Shown: piece after piece, positions 24,863-36,992 of the stretch
How the letters are laid out: every line of letters begins with the position of its first letter
Numbering within the stretch: position 1 is the stretch's first letter
Origin: Hedera helix
Taxonomy: Eukaryota; Streptophyta; Magnoliopsida; Apiales; Araliaceae
Reading direction: 5' to 3'
Assembly: GCA_947179155.2 (NCBI GenBank)
Contig: OX359266.1
Location: forward strand, 44,014,039-44,078,038
Length of the DNA: 64,000 nucleotides
The notes under the pieces: model-generated
Seen by the model: only the letters and a program-made list of their open reading frames with translations
What the model was told of the DNA's origin: nothing
Databases searched by the model: none
Made by a program: the position numbers and the translations under genes

Positions 24863-26026
24863 TCTATTATATATATTAAAATGCAGTATACTTTAATCAC
24901 AGTCTGTCATATATCACGTTCAAATTAACTCAACTTCCCACAAACATTTATTACAATTGATTTATTATTATATATTTATCCAATAATCTATTTTTTGAAT
25001 ATTATCCCATAAAAATATGAAAATAACCACAAATATATATATAATTTTTATATAATTGCATATAAATCTCACACATAAAAATATAACTCTCACAAAATTC
25101 AACACAAATATAAATCTGGTTTATATATATATAATTCTCACCAAAAAAAATATGTATTTTTTTCACTTTTTGTGAGTATGGAATTAAAAAATTGTAAATG
25201 TAACATTATCCCATAATTGTAGATAACTCTCTCATAATAATTTTTTGAATAATATCTCATATAATTGCAGATAACTCTCACAAAAATATGTAATTTAAAA
25301 CTAATTACAACTGAATAATTTTTCCACTACACTCGATCAAAATATTCCCACAAAGACAAATAAAAATATGAAATCATCTAAAGCTATATTTTTTAATAGT
25401 ATCTCATAATTGCATATAACTCATAAACATAAAAATAAGTAATTATCCAATAATTTGGTTTTTTTTTTAATTTTACAGCTAATTCTCACACAAAAAATAC
25501 ATATAATATTATCCCATAATTCAATACAAATATAAATTTGATTTATATATATATATATATAATTCTCACAAAAAAATATGTATTATTTTCACTTTTTGTG
25601 TGAGTACAAAATTTAAAAAATTGTAAATAAAACATTATCCCATAATTGCAGATAAATCTCACACAATAATTTAACTTCAAATTTCTATTATTTGATTATA
25701 TCTCAATATTGCAGCAATTCCAAATTGATAGTATCCAATAATTTGGTTTTTGAATTATTTTATTATCTAATTTTTGCAGATAACTCTGACACATAAATAT
25801 ATGATATTATCCAGTAATTTGAATTTTTAATTTTTTTATTTATAAATAATTTTTAGCCACAATACTATATAATATATAAAAATTCAGTACACTTTAACCA
25901 CAGCGTGCCATGTGTCACACTCACATTAACTCAACTTCTTATCAGCATTTATTACAATTGATTTATAACTATATTTATCCAATAATATATTTTTTGAATA
26001 TTATCCTATAAAAATATGAAAATAAC

Positions 26027-26079
<53 letters not shown>

Positions 26080-26299
26080 GTATACAAATCTCACACATAA
26101 AAATATATAATTATCCCAATTATTATTTGAATTTTTTTAAAGTTATTTTCTTAATATTATTTCATAATTGCATATAACTCACGCACATAAAAATATATAA
26201 TTATCCAATAATTTGGTTTTTTTTTTTAAATTTTACAACTAATTTTCACAAAAAAAAAAATATGTAATATTATCTCATAATTCAGCACAAATATAAATC

Positions 26300-26349
<50 letters not shown>

Positions 26350-27329
26350 CTCACAAAAAAAATGTGCATCTTTTTCATTTTTTGTGCGAGTATGAAATTA
26401 AAAAATTATAAATGTAATATTATCCCATAATTGTAGATATCTCTCGCACAATATTTTTTTGGATATTATCCCATATAATTGCAGATAACTTTCACAAAAA
26501 AAATATAATTTAAAACTAATTGCAATTGAATAATTTTCCCTTACACTTAATCAAAATATTCCTACACAAACAAATAAAAATCTGAAATCATCTAAAATTA
26601 TTTTTTTTAATATTATCCCATAATTGCATATAACTCACGGACATAAAAATATGTAATTATCCAATAATTTATTTTTTTTATAAATTTTTTACAGCTAATT
26701 ATCAAACAAAAAAATGTAATATTATCCCATAATAAAACATAAATATAAATTTGGTTTTTAAATATATAATTCTCACACAAAAATAATAATATTTTTTTCA
26801 ATTTTTTTGTGAGTATGGAATTAAAAAAATTGTAAATGTAACATTATCCTTTAATTACAGATAAATCTCAGACAATAATTTAACTTCAAATTTCTATCAT
26901 TTGATTATATCTCAATATTGTAGCAATTCCAAATTGATATTATTCAATAATTTGATTTTTGAATTGTTTTATTATCCAATTTTTGCATATACTCTTACAC
27001 ATAAAATTTTGATATTATCCAGCAATTTGAATATTTAATTTTTTTATTTATAAATAATTTTCAGCCATAATACTATATAATATATAAAAAAAAATTAATT
27101 TTTTTTTAAATTCCTTAATCACTAAAAAAAATATAACATTATCCCATAAATACAAATCTAAACTGATATTATATCCCAAAATTGCATCAATTTTAAATTG
27201 ATATTATATCCCATAATTCCAGTTTGATATTATCTCAAATTGATGAGTGATTGATCTAAATAATTTTTAATTAAATATGTTTTTTAAGAAAATAAATAAT
27301 CCCGCCGTAACGCACAGGGTTGTATCTAA
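24863..27329 (+). mobile_element. Non-autonomous Helitron, plus strand, with internal duplication
   Basis: Starts TCTATTATATATATTAAAAT after an A and ends CCCGCCGTAACGCACAGGG-TTGTATCTAA before a T, again TC...hairpin...CTRR in an A/T target. Length 2467 bp, no Rep/helicase. The 5' region (24863 on, GCAGTATACTTTAATCACAG) recurs from about 25870 (TTCAGTACACTTTAACCACA), and the following about 1 kb is also repeated, so the body is a degenerate two-unit tandem. The motif TTATCCCATAATTGCA recurs many times. It belongs to the same family as the minus-strand element at 21862-24648. Confidence 0.8.
26030..26076. repeat. (AT)n microsatellite within the Helitron
   Basis: About 23 AT units in the second half of the internal duplication. 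Another run occupies 26305-26346. Confidence 0.9.
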
Positions 27330-27546
27330 TATTGAATTAAATTTTTGTTTACAAACTGTACGACTATTTCTTACCTTAGTGAATTTTGACTACTTGAGAT
27401 AATAAAAAATTTCTTTTACTGATAAAAAGTTATAGATTGATGATATGTGTGTATTTTTCCTTAAAATGTCACTATAATGAAGTTTGATTTTGAATTTTCG
27501 CTTTGAAGATAAATTTATACACTCAAAATCAACTAATAACGAAAAA

Positions 27547-27734
27547 ATTATTCTATGATCCTAAGGTATGGTCACGTGAAGCCCCATGACTATTCATATA
27601 CTACTATTCCAGCATGTACAGATTTTAGCATGTATAATGCATGTACAGTGAAATGATTCATTGTATATGCTGAAATTGCAGCATGTTAGTGGCCTAGAGC
27701 ATCACGTGGGGGTGTCTCAGGATCACTGAATAAC
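27547..27734. mobile_element. Fold-back MITE, family C copy 1
   Basis: Left end ATTATTCTATGATCCTAAGG, right end inverse (CAGGATCACTGAATAA). Each arm carries a CACGTG/GCCCC block, and an inner repeat is CAGCATGTACA. Copies 2 and 3 are at 28600-28760 and 30432-30602. Non-coding; the superfamily is not assigned. Confidence 0.7.
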
Positions 27735-28453
27735 TTCTCCTGATAACGGGCTAACATTAATATGTTAAGTTTCACAGCTTGAATTCTACAATATGAGATT
27801 TTATATTGTCACTAAAATCTAGTTTAGTTATAAGGGGTTAATTTTGTGTGATTTACCAGTTTTACTTATGATAATTTTTTTAGTTTTACCCCTCTCGAAG
27901 CGAGGATCTTTATCTAGTGGGGTTAAAATATTGTGAAGTTATAAATAATTTGGTAAAGGTCCGGAGGCAGTGCACTCGAGCCAATTTTTTTTGGATAATT
28001 TTTACATTTGAGTTGCATATATAAAACTTGTGTTTGGTTACAATGTTAATATAATAAATAGTAACGTTATATATATATATACACCTTATTGACCCTTAAT
28101 ATGTATGTTTTTTTAATTATAAATTTGTTCATAAATACTTAATTTTTTAATTATTTAAAAAATAATATAAATTAGATTGTTATTTATTTTAAGAAAATTA
28201 GAAGGAGATACGTATATAAATGAGTAGCAGTGATATGGGACTGAGAAAGTTATAAAAAATTTAATTTGACCTTTTACATTAAAAAAATTATAAAATTTCA
28301 ATAGAGTCAATTTATATATTACACTTAATTTTTTTTTTCCTATGTATCATTTATTTTAAAGTAATTTTTTTTCAATATGGTCAATTAGCCTCAATGTTGC
28401 TTCATCCTTGAGTTTTTACTCCTTTTCAAAAAAAGAGTTTCATTCAAAAAAGG

Positions 28454-28456
<3 letters not shown>

Positions 28457-28516
<60 letters not shown>
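28457..28516. repeat. (AT)n microsatellite
   Basis: About 30 AT units. Confidence 0.95.
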
Positions 28517-28521
<5 letters not shown>

Positions 28522-28599
28522 GAAATGAATCCTTTTTATTAATGACGGTGTAAAATGTTATAATATCTTCAAGTTTGATAACACAATTAGAGAATTGAA

Positions 28600-28760
28600 G
28601 TTATTCAGTGGTCCTAGGACACCGTCACGTGATGCCCCAGGCCACTAACATGTTGTCATTTCAACATGTACAATGGATTTTTTCACTGTACATACTGAAA
28701 TGACACCATATGAGTGGTTCTAAGACATTACGTGACCATACCCCAGGACCATAGAATAAT
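28600..28760. mobile_element. Fold-back MITE, family C copy 2
   Basis: Left GTTATTCAGTGGTCCTAGGA with CACCGTCACGTGATGCCCC; right end inverse (CCCCAGGACCATAGAATAAT). Inner arms contain CATTTCAACATGTAC and GTACATACTGAAATG. Same family as 27547-27734. Confidence 0.75.
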
Positions 28761-28854
28761 TTTTCATTTCATTACGTAGCACGGATCGCGTCATAGTTCA
28801 TAATTTTTGTAAATCGGACTCATTTTATTTGAGATGCAAACAACCTAAGTTATT

Positions 28855-29115
28855 AGTGAACAACCCTAAACTCAGTTTGTTTAAGCTCGAGTAGACTCGA
28901 TTCGAGTTTGTTTATAAAGTTGAGTTTGAACAGGAGATCGTGTTCGTTGAATTAAATGAATCGAGCTCGAATTATATTATGTCTTACTCGAATTTAGCTC
29001 ATTTATTATTAAATTATAAATATAATTAATTTAATAATTATTTAAATTTGGTTTAAATCAATTAAAGATTAGCTTGACTCGAGTTCGACTTATTTATAAA
29101 CGAGTTGATTTTAAA
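28855..29115. repeat. GCTCGAG/TTCGAG-rich repeat remnant
   Basis: Repeated ACTCGAxTCGAGT and GAGCTCGAATT motifs in both orientations, as in the ends of some plant hAT-type MITEs. No clean termini or target duplication were found, so it is probably a truncated element. Confidence 0.4.
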
Positions 29116-29183
29116 CAATATATCTGAGGGGAGAACAAATGAATTATAAAAGCCCCTATACTCTTCCTTAATGATGTCCCCCT

Positions 29184-29257
29184 TCAAGAGTTCGTCTAAT
29201 CGGTAGAGTGTGGGTCTCCAAAATCTAATGTTATAGGTTCAAATCCTATATAGCGCG
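29184..29257 (+). pseudogene. trnW: Plastid-derived trnW-CCA fragment (NUPT)
   Basis: The anticodon arm GTGGGTCTCCAAAA with CCA anticodon and the T arm TAGGTTCAAATCCTA match chloroplast tRNA-Trp. The 3' side continues into GCGCGATTCCG as in the plastid trnW flank. The 5' acceptor strand (CAAGAGTTC) no longer pairs with the 3' end and the D arm is altered, so it cannot fold normally. It is old plastid DNA in the nucleus, not a working tRNA gene. Confidence 0.75.
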
Positions 29258-29905
29258 ATTCCGTTCTTGTTAGGTCTAATTATAATGAAAGATAGGGTCT
29301 TGATTTTGTCGGTTGAAGTTTTGCCAATGTAAGAGGTATAAGTGGTCAAATTGCTAGATGCTACAAATGGATTTGAAGTTACAATTTCAAGTGGATAAAG
29401 GTCCCCCCCCCCCCCCAAATTAAATAAAGAATGTGAGGCAGAAATCTTAATCCATGGTGCCTAGAAGGGCTTGAAGTTGAGAGTAGCTATTTGAACTACT
29501 TATTTCTGTATTAATATACAATGACTCAAGAGAATCATTCTAGGCTTCACTAGGTTAACTCCCGCTCGATTAACTTTTAATAAATTCAAATTCGACAAAT
29601 CAAAACTCAACTCAAGTGGTATATGACTAGATAAAATTATGTGTTTTTGGTTACTAGACATAGTCAAACTTGAGAGGAGGCTTACAATATATTTGTTCTT
29701 TCCCTTTTAAAAATATCAAATTTTAACTTCTCTTTACACAGCACTTGTACATTTAAGAGATTCTAGTAATGTACGTATTTATATACTATGTAATTAAAAA
29801 TTTACACATAGTTTTTAGCATTACTCGACAAAAAGATTTCATGGTTTGAAAAACATTCAAATATTAAAAATAACTTATAAATTGATTTGACTAATTTATA
29901 CCAAG

Positions 29906-30368
29906 TAGGGGTGTCCATCAGTAAAAAAAATCGAATCGGTACCGAAAAAATCGAACCGGTGCTGAACTCAAATTACTGTTAAAACAAGAACCGATACTGG
30001 TATCGAATTATCGATTTTGGTACTAGTTCGGTACAAATTCGATTCAGTTTATACGGATTGGTAATATATATAATTATAATTTATAAATAATTATTATATA
30101 TTAATTTATTTATAAATTATAATAATATATATAATTATTTTTAATTATATATATTATTATATATATAATAATATCTATAATTATTATATATATTATAATA
30201 ATTAATATAAATTTATTATTATATTATTTAATTCGGTTCTTTCAGCATACCGGTTTTTACCGAAATTCAAAAATGTCCATATCGCTATCGGTACCAAAAA
30301 GTATAAATAATCGAAAAAATCGGTACCGACCGGTTCAGTAAAAAATCGAATTTTTTTGAACACCCATA
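29906..30368. mobile_element. Non-autonomous hAT element with 8-bp target duplication
   Basis: 463 bp bordered by ATACCAAG at 29898-29905 and 30369-30376. Ends TAGGGGTGTCCATCAG and, in reverse, TATGGGTGTTCAAAAA, with subterminal CGGTACCG / ACCGGTTC repeats in both arms. TAGGGGTGT termini plus an 8-bp duplication are typical of plant hAT MITEs. The middle is AT-rich and non-coding. Confidence 0.88.
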
Positions 30369-30431
30369 ATACCAAGTTATTATTATTAGGGAAGTTCATT
30401 CACGACTTCTTTCTCATTCTCATCTTGGAGT

Positions 30432-30602
30432 AATTATTCGGGTCCTGGGGCACCGTCATGTGCTGTCCCAAGTCAATCACATCTCCCCATTTCAGTGAGA
30501 ACAGAACTACAAGCAGTGAAACATCGCTAAAATAGGGAGATGTGATTGGCCTGAGACACTACGTGACGGTACCTCAAGACCACCGAATAATTTTTTCTCA
30601 TC
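30432..30602. mobile_element. Fold-back MITE, family C copy 3
   Basis: Left AATTATTCGGGTCCTGGGGC with CACCGTCATGTG; right end inverse (GGTACCTCAAGACCACCGAATAATT). Inner arms ATCACATCTCCC / GGGAGATGTGAT. Same family as 27547 and 28600. Confidence 0.75.
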
Positions 30603-30674
30603 TTGCGTGCCAAAATAAAAAAAATAGATATATAGAAAAGAGAGAAAATATTGTAGAGAGAGAAAAAAATATAA

Positions 30675-30842
30675 AGAATTGATATTTTTACACGTTTTTT
30701 TGATATTTTCATACGGTATGACTCACATTTAGAGCTATAGCGATGGTTTATTGTCGCTATACATTTATAACTGTTGCAATAATTATAAAGTGTGAATCTT
30801 ACCGTATAAAAATATCAAAAAAATATATTAAAATATCAATTT
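30675..30842. mobile_element. Fold-back MITE, family B copy 2
   Basis: Left GAATTGATATTTTTACACG...ATACGGTATGACTCAC, right inverse GTGAATCTTACCGTAT...AAAATATCAATTTTC. About 50-bp arms around a short core. Related to 6072-6164 and 40556-40694. Confidence 0.7.
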
Positions 30843-31241
30843 TCAAAATATATTTTTACTGATAATATTATTTTGTCTTTAAATATAAACTTAAATGTAT
30901 ACATAAATATACTCAAATGATTAATCCCAATCAACATATCGTTTGTTAAGAAAGCTCAACCTAGCGACCTATTTGTTTGTTTAAATTTTCAGGTGAGTCC
31001 GTGACATTAATCAATCAATCAAACAATCGTCGTCCTCCAAGCTTAAGAAAAAAAAGGTCCGTACGTATTTCCTACCTACCTTGGGTCCATCACCGAACAA
31101 ATTAATAAGCATCAAGTTAGTATTTATAAAGTACACATAATTACATAAGTGTGATCGAGTTTTGTTATGTTTAATCATCTAATCAATAATCTTGTTAATA
31201 ATTTTTATAAAAAATAATAAAACTCACTTAAGACCTATTAT

Positions 31242-31380
31242 TTATAAGATTTTTTTAGAATATGTCCTAAGGGCACATTCTAAACGCTAAAAACAATACA
31301 TAATAATATTTATTTATGTATGTGCACTGAATTCAATATATATAAAAATAATATACTAATAGACCCCATGTATTGATCGT
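31242..31380. mobile_element. MITE, family D, truncated copy
   Basis: TATGTCCTAAGGGCACATTC followed by AATACATAATAATATTTATT and GACCCCATGTATTGA, matching the left two thirds of the elements at 51761-51962 and 53064-53279. The right inverted end is missing. Confidence 0.6.
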
Positions 31381-32476
31381 CACATTTTTGTAGTTGTAAT
31401 ATAAAACTTTTATCAAGTAAATACGTACCATAATATGTTTCAAAAATATTTAAATAGATTTGATTGTGTATAATCGATTACAAATTTAAAGGATATAATA
31501 TTTTTTTAATTATATTATAATTATTAAAACCGATGATATTTTTATATTTAAAATTTTTATTAATTCTAATTTTGTCATCTCAGTTTTTTCATTGCAAAAC
31601 AGCTTCCGGCTTAGTTATAATCAGTAACCGTGAAAATCACCATTATTTGTAGGGTTTTTTTTATATTATTTATTTATTATAGGGACAGAGGTGTAAATAT
31701 GAGGTATACAAGACTAACGGGATACGCGGGCTGTGCGTATTCTCTGACTAATAAAGTGCCTAACCCTGATTAAAAACGTGGGCCCATTATCCATCCTTAA
31801 ATAGAATTGGACAACGCCACGAGCCTACCATATTACCATGATCGATTGCATTACATCATTGCGGACAATACTATATACAATATTTAAATATAAAATAATA
31901 TTAATTTTAAAATTTTAATATTTAATTTAAATATTATATTTAGATATCGTGCGTTTATAGCTATTCTTTTGTTGTATGTTGTCCTTCTAATCTAATGGAG
32001 GTCTCACCTCTCAAGATCATCATATATATTGTTTCTGGTTGGGCATTTTCACTTCTAGTACTAAAAGGATGGTATTCTATTTTAATTTATAGGAATTTTT
32101 TTATATAAGTATTACAAATTTCAATTTTAATTATCAAAAAGTATGCATGCTTTTAATTAAGTTTTGTATTCTTGACATAATAATAATAATTACCTTAATA
32201 TATGTGTAAGAAAAAAATTAGAAACGAAATAACATTAATTAAATGCTCCTTTCATTTTTAATTATTTGACATTTTAGAGAGTTATTTTTATTTCTATGTA
32301 TTTGAAGTTTGTAGATACTTATAACATATTAATTACATTATTTTCTAAATTACACCTAAATATCAATAGTCTCTTTAATCCTTTTTCATCATTTCAAGCT
32401 TATTTTTTTTATCTCTTTTAATTTATTTATCCGAATAAGTATAAGTGCACAATATCCAATTACACAATATCTAAAT
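31381..32476. other. AT-rich intergenic DNA, no gene seen
   Basis: No open frame or element termini that I can support. Confidence 0.5.
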
Positions 32477-32566
32477 ACTACATCTATCTTAACTATTAAA
32501 AATTGAGGTGTGACATTGAAATTCGTGTCATGCCTCACTTTTTAATAATTGAGATGAATGTAGTAT
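32477..32566. mobile_element. Short fold-back MITE, family A copy 2
   Basis: Left CTACATCTATCTTAACTATT, right inverse AATAATTGAGATGAATGTAG, with arms extending inward through GTGTGACATT / GTCATGCCTCAC. Same family as 3409-3494. Confidence 0.7.
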
Positions 32567-32908
32567 TTGATTTGGTGTTTTAATTTTGTATCTCTAAACT
32601 TATCCTAATAAATATTCTCATCTCTAATACGAATAGGAAAAAAAAGAAGATCTTTTTATGTTTTTAAATCAGAACTAATCATTTAATTTTTATGTCATTA
32701 CTCCCGATTAATCATGTAATTCTTGTAGTACACTTTTTTTTTTAATAATTTGATAATTAACTTAATAAATTATTATTCACATCGCTCGTGTTTCGCATGA
32801 AATTGGTGATCTTATATTTATAATACCTCTAATTTCTTCAATTTCAAATAAAGTCATTATAATATGCCACTTTAATCCACATAATAAATATGTTACATTG
32901 AATAATTG

Positions 32909-32959
<51 letters not shown>

Positions 32960-35900
32960 TATGTGGTCATAAATTTTTATGAATTGTTTTTCTTCGCAAC
33001 GTGCAATTTTTAAATGAATTTTGTTATTTGAAAAAATATATATTTATACTTGAGACATTGATTGATAGATTAAAAAAATAATTTGTATTTTTTTATATAA
33101 TAGGATAGCATTGGTCTTTATAATCTTTTTGTTTTATAGTGAACTTAAATAATTTTGTATGTAATTTATTGTGTAGTTAAAATCCTATTTATAATGTATT
33201 TAAATAAATTGAATGAGATACAATAATTAATTAAGTATATGAATTAAAAATACTAATAATTATAACTATAGTATTTGTATCAATTTGTATTGATAATCAA
33301 CACACACACAAAAAAAAGTCAATAAATTTGATGCGCCGCAATTAATGCGTTAGTCAAACAATTATACTTGGTAGCTTAAAAATAGTGAATTTGGTCTTAT
33401 TAATCTGAACAGTAGAACATCCACGCGTGGAAAAATTTGGAATGAAAATTTTCATTTCACATTGAAATGATGGAAATCATATCGACAGCTTGTGCCGAAA
33501 TATTGTGAAATGTCAAGTGTAAAGAGTTAACGTCCATATATTTTTTTATATCACTATATAATAAGGTAAGTATCGATTTATTTTAGCCAATTTAATAGTG
33601 CAAATTTGATAATTCAATTGCTTAAAGAAAATCTTGATTTTCCCGTCTTCTTGATTTATAAATTTTAGTATTTTTAAAAGTTCACTTAATAATTCAAAAA
33701 TTAAGTTTTTCACAAAATTTTAAGACACATTTATTGCTGATCAAAATCTAACTTGACCTGGCCCTCAAGCCCAAACCGACCTGCTAAAAGTTTGTTTGAA
33801 TGGAATATATTCAATACACATATATTATACTAAAATATAAAAAACTTCTTAGTGGCATTGAAGTTGATAGTTGATAATAGAATATTTGTTATTATATTCT
33901 TACATAGTTTATCGGAAATATTTTTTTTTAATAAGGACCAAGAATCGGAGCAACCATGTGAAACTCGACCTAGTCGGCCCTCAAGCCTTAACAATCCATA
34001 ATTTTGTTGAAAAGTTCAACCTGACCCGGCCGCAGGCTAAAAAATCAAAGTCTAACATGATCTGATTAACAATCAAAGTCTATAAAATCCAGATTTGTTC
34101 AATTTACTGTGCATGCCTACGTATAAGTGGCAATTTAAAATCAGATGCAAGTTATTTTAAGATGAGTCATTGCGAAACAGAACAGGCCCAATTAATATTT
34201 TAAGTTTAGCTGCTTCAACTTAACATGGAAAAACAATGTCAGTCAGCCGTCCATTCGGTGGAAAAGTCGAACAAAAAGAGGCAGAGATAATAAGCCAATG
34301 TTTAAGTACTCCTCCAGTACTTGGTAATTACGACCCCCAATTACCAACCAAGTATAATCCTTTATCGGAATCTTCTTCTTTACAGATAAATCATTTGCCA
34401 ATATTTGGTGGTACTCCTACTAATTCTTAATTAATTAATATTCAGTCCTTGATTGCAATCTCATTTTCATCAACTCCACAAGGCAGCTGCTCTAAAAATT
34501 GAATAGACAGTCGTCATGAGAAACCACGTTCTCGATCGAATTATGATCAAAAGTTTCACCAATTGACTCACTAGAAGCGTATATCTATCTATCTATCTAT
34601 CTATGTATCTATATATATTACCTTTGATTTTGAATATATATACATAATTAATTAATTAAATTCAATCTCATATCGTGTGGTCAATCAGACTACATTTTTA
34701 AATACCTTATCTATTATACTCTTTTCTTTTGAGAGTGTCTTACTTTTCTTTTTTTAATTAAGAATATTATGGTTTGGACACAAGTCTTTTTCAATAATTT
34801 CCCCCCCTCATAATTAAATCAAAAAGTTGCATTTAACGTGATACAAACCTTATTATTTAAAGAATAAATTAACAAAAAAATAAAAGAAAAAAGACTAAAA
34901 CTCTTGGGAGTTTTTAACACCGACTTGTTAATCAGTCAATGGGCGAAAAGTAGCTAGCTAGCTAGCTTGTAAGTTGAAACATTGTGCTAAATTTCATTCA
35001 TTGCACACTCTTTGTTGGTGGTCAAATAATCTCTCGAGTCTCGTTCAAACCTAGTAATTACTCTCTCCGTCCGTCTCAGAGGTCTCAGTTTTGACTTTTT
35101 AAGGTTACATTTGTGGAATTCTAAAATCTAAACTTAATGTGATTTATGGATGGTTTGAGAATAATTTTTTAATGTAATTAATCATTTTTTTCTTATATAC
35201 TTTACAATAATGACAATAACATTAGCTCAGATCATACGGATTCCTACCGATTTGAATTTAGCGATTTTATAAATTAACTTCCAAAAGTCAAAATATAATA
35301 TGAATTCTTTTTATAGTTCCTAATTGTTGTTCTGCATAGACACCACAAATACAGTGTGTGTACTCACTACTCAGTATTGCAAATGAGGGCTTACACTTGG
35401 GAGACGGTCCACCACAGATGATGCATTAGTACATATATAATTTATGAGCAGTTTAGGCCTTTTCTTGGAAGACAAGTGGGCTGTGGCCTGTATGATGTAA
35501 TTTTTGGATCTGTTCAATGGCAGTTACCTAACAAGTACTTGTGAGATACGATTCATTCGTTGTATGGGCCATTATCCTTACCATTACTTATTTAGTTATT
35601 TTTACGCAATTGTTTAGGAAAAATCTATGCATGGTGTGTTTGAATTATTATTTTTTTATGACTTTTTGTTTTTGATTAAAATAAGATGAAAAAAGAAACA
35701 AAACACTGTCATTTCGATAGGTGTATGCATAGATGTGTCCAATTGCTTATCGTAGTACTAGTTCATTTGGAACGAAAGAATTGACTGCCCCCATCATGCA
35801 TTCCAAATGGTCAATTAACTTATGATATTCACTAATATAATTATTTCAAAAAAATAATAATAATTCAACATTTCTTTACCATTAAATGACCGTGTAAATT

Positions 35901-36961
35901 TTTTATTTAAATTTTAAAGGTTAATTTCTTTAAAATAAAATTTTAACGGTAAAGATATTTTTTAAGAATTAGCTAAACATTATTTTAATATTTTTATAAA
36001 ATATTTTAATTTAAAATTTTATATTTAAAAGTATTTTACCTCATTCCATCATATTATATCGATGTGGGTATGTTTGTTTCGTAAAAAGAAAATGCCATAG
36101 CTTAGCTATGATTATGATATCAGGATGAAATTTAATTAAGAATACAATAGAGTAGTAGTGGTGATATTACGCCTTTACCGCGACTTCAAATTATGATACT
36201 AAAAAAATCTAATCGCGATCGTCAATGATTTGAAATCCACACTAATCAAATCAGTCCAACCAAATAAATCGCTCGGAATAAACTTACAATAAACGATCAA
36301 TCCCAGCTCACTTTTCAGAGTTAGATCAACTTTTGGTATTTGTATTAAAATACGAATTTTAAATTAATAAAATATTTCAATTCCTTCAAAGTGAACATCT
36401 TTGTTAAAAAAATTATGACATGGACAGGGACGAAATCAAGTAGAGAGTTGTGTGATCAATTGATTTCACTGATTTTTATTTTTTATTTTTTTTTATAATA
36501 TATGGCAAAATTTAAAAATTTTAAATATCACCACCAAAATTTTGCAAAATTCTAATATAAGAGTCAAATTGAAAATTTATAACTTTCTCACTTAAATCTC
36601 AAACTCATATCATTCTTACATCCTGTATATATGTACATTCATATAATCTTCTTAAACTAATTAATAATTCGTTTTATATTTTTTTTTGAAGAAATTAATT
36701 ATTTATAAATAATTGGTCTTTAAAAAGGTCTATTATGGGTCAATATGGTGTGTATATATATGCACATAAATATATATAGAGTTAACAATTATTATATTAT
36801 CATTTTGTAATCAAATATATGTTTTATATATACAACCTGAAAGTATAAAATTATTCAAAATTTTAACCGGTTGAACACCTTTATTTATAACCCTTCAGTC
36901 CTCTTGAACTATACCTTCTACACCTCTATATACGTGATAATGAACACAGTTCTTCAGGAAT

Positions 36962-36992
<31 letters not shown>
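32567..36992. other. Gene-poor intergenic stretch
   Basis: Contains (AT)n at 32910-32955, a (TAGC)n stretch near 34950, (TATC)n near 34580 and (AC)n at 36962-36980. A Stowaway-like end (CTCTCTCCGTCCGTCTCAGA) lies near 35063 without a clear partner. Short open frames at 33871-34065 and 34236-34430 resemble no known protein and have no supporting context. Confidence 0.5.

Noticed and set aside
21862..27329. A single 5.5-kb transposon with long terminal inverted repeats
   Set aside because: Each half has its own TC start and CTRR end in an A/T target and no shared target duplication flanks the whole, so two Helitrons fit better.
34236..34430. 64-codon plus-strand frame as a small gene
   Set aside because: No family resemblance, no promoter or splice context, and similar lengths are expected by chance.
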